64,000 nucleotides of DNA from Frankia sp. QA3 (GTDB lineage: Bacteria > Actinomycetota > Actinomycetes > Frankiales > Frankiaceae). The position numbers and the translations under genes are program-made. This document shows positions 58,048-64,000 of this stretch, piece by piece (positions within the stretch are counted from its first letter, which is position 1; each line of letters begins with the position of its first letter). Under the pieces are notes generated by a model. The model was not told the origin of the DNA, made no database searches, and worked only from the letters and a program-made list of their open reading frames with translations. The stretch lies in the NCBI RefSeq assembly GCF_000262465.1, contig NZ_CM001489.1:4631631-4695630 (forward strand), given 5' to 3'.

Positions 58048-59190
58048 CTACGCCCTGTCGTTCCGTTCCGGGAGGTTCGGAGCTGGCCCGGGTGGGAGCG
58101 CGGGAGGCACCGCGAACCGCAGGGGATGCCCCAGTGCCCGCATCCCGTCGGGGCCCCGCGCAACCACCGTTCCCCGGGCGCGGAAGTGAGGATGCTCGAG
58201 CATCTCCTCCCGCGACAGCACCGGCGAGACCGGAAGCCGCGAGCCGAGCGCGCTCACCACGGCGTCCCGCTGGAAGCCCGCCAGGCGCTCGGCCAGCGCC
58301 GCCCGCAGCTGCGCGGCGGACTCCGTGCGCTGGTGGAGGCCGAGCCCGACGTGGGACTCGAAACCAAGTTCCCGGCACAGGTCATCCCACATGCCGTCTT
58401 CGGAGAAGATCCCCAGCACGATGTAGCCGTCGGCGACCGCGAACACACCGTGCGCCGGCGCCTCGATGCGAGGCGCCGCGGCCGCTCGTCGCGGGTCCAC
58501 GGCCTCCATCGGCGCGACCCAACTGGCGACCAGATCCGCCATGGACACGTCCACGTGTTCGCCCACACCGGTCCGCCGCGCGCAGAGAACGGCGGCCAGT
58601 ATCCCGAAAGCCGCCGCCAGCCCCCCTCCGTGGTCGGCCACCAGCATCCGTGCCGGCCGGGGCGAGACGCCGGGTTCGTCGCCGGACATGACCCCGGCAT
58701 ACGCCTGGTAGTTCCAGTCATGACCGGGCGCCGCCGACAGCGGCCCGCTCTGCCCGTACCCGGAGATCGAGCAGTAGACCAGCGACGGGTTCTCGGCCCG
58801 CAGGGACTCGAAGCCGACGCCGAGCCGGTCGGCGACGCCGGGACGGTAGCCCTCGACGACGACGTCGCTGTCCCTCACCAGATCCTTCAGCCGGGCAAGG
58901 TCCGGCTCCGACCTGAGGTCCAGGACGACGGTCCGCTTCCGGCCGTTGAAGTTGACGAAGCGGTCGGGGAGTTTTCGCATCCGGTCTCCGCCGGGAGGCT
59001 CGACCTTGACCACGTCGGCCCCGAGGTCGGCGAGAAGCTGGGTGGCGTAGTGGCCCGGTTGCCACATGGACAGATCAACAACGCGCAGATCCGCCAGTAG
59101 CGACCCAGCCGCCGGGGCATCGAGACCTCGGGCGGTGTTCACACCCCGATCGCCATGCGTGTCGTCGTCGTCCGACCGGCGCTGCGCCAT
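58048..59190 (-). CDS. Family III CoA-transferase (CaiB/BaiF type)
   Basis: A 380-residue CoA-transferase. It starts with a ~28-residue acidic leader, then LRVVDLSMWQPGHYATQLLA, DLGADVVKVEPPGGDRMR, FNGRKRTVVLDLRS, VVEGYRPGVADRLGVGFE, and the glycine-rich YCSISGYGQSGPLS. The active-site Asp is expected in the motif ending NYQAYAGVMS; the motif here begins PGHDWNYQAYAG. Later landmarks are VDVSMADLVASWVAP and HPHFRARGTVV. Such enzymes move CoA between carboxylic acids, for example in bile acid, carnitine or sterol side-chain degradation. ATG at 59190 has GGGAGAGCGG upstream. It lies near a second, fused CoA-transferase gene. Confidence 0.9.
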   Translation of the reverse strand: MAQRRSDDDDTHGDRGVNTARGLDAPAAGSLLADLRVVDLSMWQPGHYATQLLADLGADVVKVEPPGGDRMRKLPDRFVNFNGRKRTVVLDLRSEPDLARLKDLVRDSDVVVEGYRPGVADRLGVGFESLRAENPSLVYCSISGYGQSGPLSAAPGHDWNYQAYAGVMSGDEPGVSPRPARMLVADHGGGLAAAFGILAAVLCARRTGVGEHVDVSMADLVASWVAPMEAVDPRRAAAAPRIEAPAHGVFAVADGYIVLGIFSEDGMWDDLCRELGFESHVGLGLHQRTESAAQLRAALAERLAGFQRDAVVSALGSRLPVSPVLSREEMLEHPHFRARGTVVARGPDGMRALGHPLRFAVPPALPPGPAPNLPERNDRA

Positions 59191-59327
59191 GTCCCGCCGC
59201 TCTCCCTTCGCCGGCCCGGCCAGTTCCCTGTCCCGAACGCGATGCCGTTGGGTCGATCGGTTACTTCCCCTGAATCCGACTACGGCCGGCCGGCCGGCTC
59301 CCCGATCCGACCGGCCGAGCCGGAGAT

Positions 59328-59945
59328 TCAGCTCTTCGCCGGCGGCGCCAGCACCCGGTCGAGCAGCTCGGCGGTGCGGTCGGGGGCCCCGGCCCGGGGC
59401 GTGAGCGGCTCCAGAAACACCTTGTACATCACCGCGCCGATCAGCAGGTCCAGCAGATCGTCCGCGCACACCGCCGGGTCGACCGTGCCGGGCTCGGCCG
59501 CCGCGATCACGGCCAGGAAACGCGGGCGCATGGTGGCCGCGAAGACCTCCCGGCGCAGCTGCGAGGTGCCCCGAGTCTGGTAGACCGCGAGCAGCCCGGG
59601 CAGCGCCCCCCGCGCGGCGGGGTGGCTGAAGGCCGCCAGGTACGCCTGGAGGAACCTGCGCACATCCCGCCGGACATCTCCGCTGGGAGCACTCGTGACC
59701 TCGTCGAAACCCGGGAAGACCGCCTCTTCGATCAGCTCGATGCGCGACGGCCACCGGCGGTAGATCGTCGAGGCAGCCACTCTCGCCCGGCGCGACACCG
59801 ACTGCACGGTGGTCTGCTCGAAACCCACCGTCGTCAGCAGGTGCCGGGTGGCCTCGAGGACCCGCCGGTCGATGTCCGCGTCCCGCGGCCGGCCCCGCGG
59901 GACCGTCGCGGGCGCACCGGCGGTGGGCTCTCGCCTCGTCGCCAT
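59328..59945 (-). CDS. TetR-family regulator
   Basis: A regulator of about 205 residues. A basic arm RGRPRDADIDRRVL precedes the HTH (TVGFEQTTVQSVSRRARVAASTIYRRWPSRIELI). The C-terminal domain contains GALPGLLAVYQTRGTSQLRR and LLDLLIGAVMYKVFLEPL, the pattern of the TetR_C_11-like group. The ligand is unknown. ATG at 59945 (MATRREPT) is preferred over one three codons upstream. It lies between the two CoA-transferase genes on the same strand and may regulate them; no clear palindrome was found in the short upstream gap. Confidence 0.88.
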   Translation of the reverse strand: MATRREPTAGAPATVPRGRPRDADIDRRVLEATRHLLTTVGFEQTTVQSVSRRARVAASTIYRRWPSRIELIEEAVFPGFDEVTSAPSGDVRRDVRRFLQAYLAAFSHPAARGALPGLLAVYQTRGTSQLRREVFAATMRPRFLAVIAAAEPGTVDPAVCADDLLDLLIGAVMYKVFLEPLTPRAGAPDRTAELLDRVLAPPAKS

Positions 59946-60018
59946 GGTCCGCACGCTAACCGACCCCCGCCGAGGCGGCCTCAGCCGGCCATTGTGCCGA
60001 CGATCTCGGCCTGGCCGT

Positions 60019-61446
60019 TCACGCGGATCTCCTCGGCTGGGTGTCGCTGGAGGATTCCGCGATGACCTGGTCGTCGAGCAGGCGGAGGATCTCCGCCTCG
60101 CCGTAGCCGAGCTCGGTGAGGACCTCGCGGGAGTGCTGGCCCAGGGCCGGTCCGGGGCGCCGGGCCGACGGCAGCTCGTCGTCGAACTGCACCGAAGCGG
60201 CCGCGAGCCGGACGTCGGGATGCTCGGGGTGCCGCATGAGGTAGCCGTTCTCGACCACCGCCGGGTCGGCGACGACCTCCGTCGGGGTCGCGAAGAACGA
60301 GAAGATGCAGCCCTGGGCGCGCAGCTTCGCGTCCAGCTCGGTGTGGTCGAGCGTGGTGACGACCGCGTTGATCCGCTCGTGGATCACCGGCCAGCCGGCT
60401 CGGCGCGAGGCCGGGTCGGGGAAACGGGCGATGAGATCGTCCAGGCCGAGAGCCCGGCAGGCCTGCTCCCAGTAGCGCCCCTCGTCGATCATCATCAGGG
60501 ACACCCACCGGCCGTCGACGGTCCGGTACTGGCGCACGAGCGGCGACACCTGCTCGTCGGCCGCCATCGGCATCTGCTCGCCGGTCAGGGTGGTGTAGGC
60601 CAGGTCGGGCCCGAGCGTCCACGCCGCCGAGCCGAGCAGGGAGGTGTCGACCACGATGCCCTTGCCGGTCCGCCCCACGTGGACGAGCCCGGCGCAGATG
60701 CCGCCGGCCAGGAACATCCCGCTGGGGCCGTCGCCGAGGGCCGGGCGCTGCCGGGTCGGGCACGTCGCGTCCGCGTCGGTCAGGACGTGGGCCACGCCGC
60801 CGCGCGCCCAGTAGGAGACACCGTCGAAACCACCGGCCTCGGCGTCGGGCCCGCGCTGTCCCTGGCCGTGCCCGCGGGCGTACACGATGCTCGGGTTGAG
60901 CGCGAAGATGTCGGCCGGTTCCGTGCGCAGCTTGCGGCGGACGCGGGGAAGCTGGTTGGTGATGTACACCTCGGCCCAGCGCACGAGCTTGGCGAAGATC
61001 TCGCGGCCCGCGGGCTGCTCGACGTCTAACACGATGCCGCGCTTGTTGCGGTTGAACAGCTCGAACTGGAAGTCGTAGCCGTCCTTCGTGGCCACCATCC
61101 CGCTGGCGATGATCCTGCGCATGGCGTCGCCGGCCAGCCGCTCGATCTTGATCACATCAGCGCCGAAGTCGCCCAGCGCCGCGGCGGCCGACGGCACGAA
61201 GCCGTGCTCGGAGAAGTGGTTCACACTCACGCCGACCACGGTCCCCAGCCCGCTCGCGGTCGCGGCCTCGACGTCGCGGGACCGGCAGTCGGCGCAGATC
61301 GGACCGGGCGGATGACGCACCGCCCCGCAACCGGTGCAACGCTGGAAGCGCAGTTCGCCGGCCTCACCGGCCGTCCAGAAGAACTCGGTCTGCGGCGTCA
61401 CAAACGGTAAAGGCCCCACGGCTCGCGAGGTGGCGGCGTCGGCCAT
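60019..61446 (-). CDS. DUF35 zinc ribbon fused to a CoA-transferase lacking its first strand
   Basis: A 475-residue chimaera. Residues 1-80 are a DUF35/ChsH2-type module: PLPFVTPQTEFFWTAGEAG, Zn ribbon CTGCGAVRHPPGPICADC, and the OB-fold start GLGTVVGVSVNHFSEHGFVP. At about residue 87 the chain changes to a family III CoA-transferase entered at AAAALGDFGADVIKIERLAG, without the usual N-terminal VVELGxxxAGP strand. The rest is complete (NKRGIVLDVEQPAG, VYITNQLPRVRRKL, YARGHGQGQRGPDA, VSLMMIDEGRYWEQ). ATG at 61446 has GGGAAGGGAG upstream. The fusion is in frame and otherwise undamaged. It looks like the product of a deletion between two neighbouring genes. Confidence 0.8.
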   Translation of the reverse strand: MADAATSRAVGPLPFVTPQTEFFWTAGEAGELRFQRCTGCGAVRHPPGPICADCRSRDVEAATASGLGTVVGVSVNHFSEHGFVPSAAAALGDFGADVIKIERLAGDAMRRIIASGMVATKDGYDFQFELFNRNKRGIVLDVEQPAGREIFAKLVRWAEVYITNQLPRVRRKLRTEPADIFALNPSIVYARGHGQGQRGPDAEAGGFDGVSYWARGGVAHVLTDADATCPTRQRPALGDGPSGMFLAGGICAGLVHVGRTGKGIVVDTSLLGSAAWTLGPDLAYTTLTGEQMPMAADEQVSPLVRQYRTVDGRWVSLMMIDEGRYWEQACRALGLDDLIARFPDPASRRAGWPVIHERINAVVTTLDHTELDAKLRAQGCIFSFFATPTEVVADPAVVENGYLMRHPEHPDVRLAAASVQFDDELPSARRPGPALGQHSREVLTELGYGEAEILRLLDDQVIAESSSDTQPRRSA

Positions 61447-61732
61447 CCAGCTCCCTTCCCATTTCGATCGACTATGGATCGGACCGTAACAGGCCCCTTG
61501 GTCACCCGCACCGATGATCGTCACTTCGGCCCGTTGTTCATGCGAGGCTGGTTCCTGTGATCCATCCCATGCCGAGGCCGACATGGACAACAACGCCAAC
61601 ACCGGCCGGGTCGTGGTCTGCCCCGTCGTGCCGGGCGAGCCGCTGCCGTTCGACGACTCCGCCGCCGACGTCGGGATCACGGTTCCCGTCTCGGGCACGG
61701 TGCTGCCCGAGCTCGTGGCGTGGATGCCGACG

Positions 61733-62098
61733 TCAGGCCTGTCGCACCGGCTCGGTGCCGTCCTGCCCGAAGCCTGGCAACGCGCCGACCAGCTCCGGGT
61801 GGTCGAGCGCCAGCTGCAGCGCGACCACGCAGCCGCAGGAGTGCGCGAGCACCCGGGCCCGCTCGATCCCGAGGCGGCGCAACAGCTCCGCGCACTCGGC
61901 GGCGTGGTCGGCCACCGACAGCGGCTCGGCGGGTGCGGGGTCCGAGTACCCGGTGCGGGTGACGCGGATCCGGCGCAGGCCGGCGGCGGCCGGCTCGCGC
62001 TCGAACGGGACGAACCAGTCGGCGAAGACTGCTGCGTGGATCAGGACAAGCGGCTCGCCCAGGCACTGCTCGGCGCAACGGCCGCCCGAGCCCCCGAT
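61733..62098 (-). pseudogene. Truncated alpha/beta-hydrolase remnant
   Basis: A minus-strand frame reads EPLVLIHAAVFADWFVPF, RIRVTRTGYSDPAPAEPLS, HAAECAELLRRLGIERARV and LAHSCGCVVALQLALDHPEL. This is the first half of an alpha/beta-hydrolase, with the nucleophile elbow AHSCGC. It stops shortly after, at GTEPVRQA. The cap, acid and His regions are missing, and no proper start codon or ribosome site is found upstream. It is therefore a relic. Confidence 0.6.
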
Positions 62099-62109
62099 GA
62101 GGAGTCGTG

Positions 62110-62724
62110 ATGGGCTTCTATGACGACCAGGTGCTGCCCCGAATCGTCGATCTCGTCCTCGGCCGGCCGGTGGAGGAGGCCAGGGCGCGCGTCGCGGCCG
62201 GGCTGTCCGGCGAGGTCCTGGAGATCGGCTTCGGGTCGGGACGCAACATCGCGCACCTTCCAGCGGGAGTCACCCGCCTGCTCGCGGTCGAACCCGCCGC
62301 CGTCGGACGCACGCTCGCCGCACCCCGCATCGCCGCCGCACCCGTCATGGTCGAGTTCATCGGCGACGACGGTCAGGCGCTGCACCTTCCGGACGCGTCG
62401 GTCGACCACGTCCTCACCACCTGGACACTGTGCACCATCCCCGACGCCGAACGGGCACTGCGCGAGATCCATCGCGTACTGCGGCCCGGCGGCACACTGC
62501 ACTTCACCGAGCACGGCCGCTCGCCCCGGCCCACCGTCGCCCGCTGGCAGGACCGGCTCACACCCGCCTGGAGCAGGATCGCCGGAGGCTGCCGCCTCAA
62601 CCGCCGGATCGACGACCTGGTCGAGAAGTCCGGACTGGCCCTGGAGTCGGCCAGCACCTATCCGATGCGCGGGACGGCCCAGCTCGCCTTCGCCTACGAG
62701 GGCATCGCGTCGAAACCGACCTGA
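62110..62724 (+). CDS. Class I SAM-dependent methyltransferase
   Basis: A 204-residue methyltransferase. The start MGFYDDQVLPRIVDLVLG is followed by motif I VLEIGFGSGRNIAHLP, the post-I acidic residue in LLAVEPAAV, LHLPDASVDHVLTTWTLCT (motif II) and ALREIHRVLRPGGTLHFTEHG (motif III). This resembles the short UbiE/thiol-type methyltransferases of the Methyltransf_11 group. The ATG at 62110 directly follows an in-frame GTG and has GAGGAG upstream. The substrate is unknown. Confidence 0.88.
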   Translation: MGFYDDQVLPRIVDLVLGRPVEEARARVAAGLSGEVLEIGFGSGRNIAHLPAGVTRLLAVEPAAVGRTLAAPRIAAAPVMVEFIGDDGQALHLPDASVDHVLTTWTLCTIPDAERALREIHRVLRPGGTLHFTEHGRSPRPTVARWQDRLTPAWSRIAGGCRLNRRIDDLVEKSGLALESASTYPMRGTAQLAFAYEGIASKPT

Positions 62725-63577
62725 TGCCCCCAGCGCGCAGGTAGGGAGGCGCCGCCCGCGGGCGCAAGAGCAATGGTCGAGACCTCTCAACATTGCAGGA
62801 CGTCAGCCTCGCGTTCAGCATCCCAGCAATGCCCCGGCGCTCCTACTGGGCGTGGGGGAACATCCGGTTTTTGAAGCCCCACAGCGTCAGCGACCATTCC
62901 GGGAAGTAGGAGCCGGCCCGGGACTTCGGAATCGCGAGATCAACGGTTCCGGCTCCGGTAGCCCACTCCCGCCTCCGGTAACCGTTACGGCGATTCGTTC
63001 GATCCGGTGCATCGAGTCCTTGGTCGTTCTCGAACGAGGATCACGCGGTGGTCGCTCTACATCACGGACCGCCGTCCCAGCGGGTCACGAGATCACCACT
63101 ATCCGTGCACCACGTGCGTGGTCTCCACACCGGGCGACAACGGCCCGGCTGGCCGGGACCACTCGGTCCGCCGCCACCGCGCTGGCAGACGCACACGGCA
63201 CCCACCCCCGCCCACCAACCGCCCACCAACCGCCCAGCCGGACGGCCCCCGTCCCGCCAAGCGACGACACAGCCGAGCGGAGGCCGAGGTCGCAGCCGGA
63301 TCCAGAGCTGAGGCCAGAACCGGGCCATGGACCGAAACCCCGACCGACCAGAGCGAGGACCGAAGCCGAGGCCCGGGGCGGAGGCGGGAGGCCCATGCCG
63401 GCGGCGCGTCGGGTATTCCTGGCAAAGCCGGTCTTTAGCCGATGGTAACCATTCTCACAGTCCGCCCGCCCCTCTGTTCGTCCGACAGGGGACGAGTAAA
63501 GGTATCGGAGGGGAAGTCCGCAGTTCCACACCCCGATCTATGCCACGGATTCCGCACGCCTAAATCAGAAGGTATTG
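62725..63577. other. Long intergenic region without a supported gene
   Basis: This stretch of about 850 bases holds only frames with non-coding composition. At 63190-63245 there is a Pro-rich-looking short repeat (CCCACCAACCG, several copies). The last 130 bases before the MFS gene are less GC-rich (for example 63440-63475 and 63541-63577) and probably contain its promoter. Confidence 0.4.
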
Positions 63578-64000
63578 ATGCGTCAAGGTCCTCTTGCTGG
63601 CAGATACGCGGCGTCCGCAGCCATGGTGATATTCGCGCTTGTTCCCTATCTGGCCCTGTCAGCCGCGCTCGACCCGTTGGCGCCGATCGTCGCCAGGCAG
63701 CTGCACATGAGCGCGCAGACGATGAGCATCAGCTCGGGCCTGGGCAACGCGGCCTACGCGCTGGGGACGGTGCTCGCCGTCCAGCTGGGTCTGCACCTGC
63801 CGCAACGGCGGATGCTGCTCGGCTACGCGGTCCTGCTCGTCGTCGGATCAGTGCTGACGGCGGCGGCGCAGGACGCGGCCATGTTCATCATCGGCCACCT
63901 GTTGCAGGGCCTGGCCACCAGCATGCTGCTGATCGCCGCGGCCCCTGCGCTGGCGATCGGCTACCCGCGCGAGCGGCTGCGCACCACCGTCATGATCATG
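63578..64000 (+). CDS. MFS transporter, 3' end outside window
   Basis: The first 141 residues of a major facilitator transporter are present: MRQGPLAGRYAASAAMVIFA, then helix 1 (ALVPYLALSAALDPLAPIVA), helix 2 (GLGNAAYALGTVLAVQLG), the loop LPQRRMLLGYAV with motif A-like basic residues, helix 3, and helix 4 (IIGHLLQGLATSMLLIAAAP). The frame is open to the end of the window. AGAAGG lies 5 bases before the ATG. The substrate cannot be told from this part. Confidence 0.85.
   Translation, partial: MRQGPLAGRYAASAAMVIFALVPYLALSAALDPLAPIVARQLHMSAQTMSISSGLGNAAYALGTVLAVQLGLHLPQRRMLLGYAVLLVVGSVLTAAAQDAAMFIIGHLLQGLATSMLLIAAAPALAIGYPRERLRTTVMIM

Noticed and set aside
63190..63250. Clustered CCCACCAACCG repeats as a possible CRISPR or origin iteron
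   Set aside because: Units are short, adjacent and irregular with no spacers; simple low-complexity DNA.

Overview
The window reads as chromosome of a high-GC (roughly 70% or more) actinomycete. The GlnR-type operator in front of amtB-glnK-glnD, an IdeR-type regulator, WXG100/EccC secretion genes, DUF3039, DUF2252 and DUF6153/DUF305 proteins, and many decayed insertion sequences all fit the Frankia/Frankiales type. The genus is inferred from style and gene content; no database search was run.

Layout. 1-5.9 kb: six genes matching the 3-amino-5-hydroxybenzoate (AHBA) set of ansamycin producers (rifI-, rifN-, rifM-, rifL-, rifK- and rifJ-like), the first one cut by the window edge. 6-7.2 kb: a malic-enzyme homologue that has lost its metal ligands. 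7.8-10.7 kb: tRNA-Arg(CCT), a DUF3039 protein, an IdeR/DtxR iron regulator and a secreted NlpC/P60 hydrolase. 10.8-15.3 kb: nitrogen control, with a four-pentamer GlnR box, amtB, glnK and glnD. 15.3-15.9 kb: tRNA-Ser(GCT) with a decayed tyrosine integrase at its 3' end. 15.9-18.4 kb: a PadR regulator, apparently leaderless, coupled to a membrane protein built from eight repeats. 18.6-21.5 kb: a DUF6153-like/DUF305 pair and a PAS-GGDEF protein.

21.6-33.5 kb: a type VII secretion-related locus: a 1554-residue FHA-FtsK/SpoIIIE ATPase, two WXG100-size proteins, two unrecognised proteins and a 1556-residue membrane protein with LysM and BTAD-like parts. A near-consensus iron box lies inside it, so iron control by the IdeR protein of this window is plausible. 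33.6-43.1 kb: ordinary metabolism and transport (MFS, phosphoesterase, reductase, DMT transporter with a frameshift, enoyl-CoA hydratase, esterase, SDR, GH3 lipoprotein).

43.1-46.1 kb: a graveyard: a 5'-truncated methyltransferase, an IS1634-like transposase broken by an 8-bp duplication, and a complete but dead IS701-family element (14 of 18 matching terminal repeats, CTAG target duplication) inserted into it. 46.4-55.1 kb: envelope proteins, a CMD protein, a DHA2 exporter, a K+ channel, a truncated YccF and DUF2252. 55.2-62.7 kb: acyl-CoA-type metabolism with two TetR regulators, a perfect TetR-type operator, two CoA-transferases (one fused in frame to a DUF35 zinc ribbon), a cupin and a methyltransferase. 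The window ends inside an MFS transporter.
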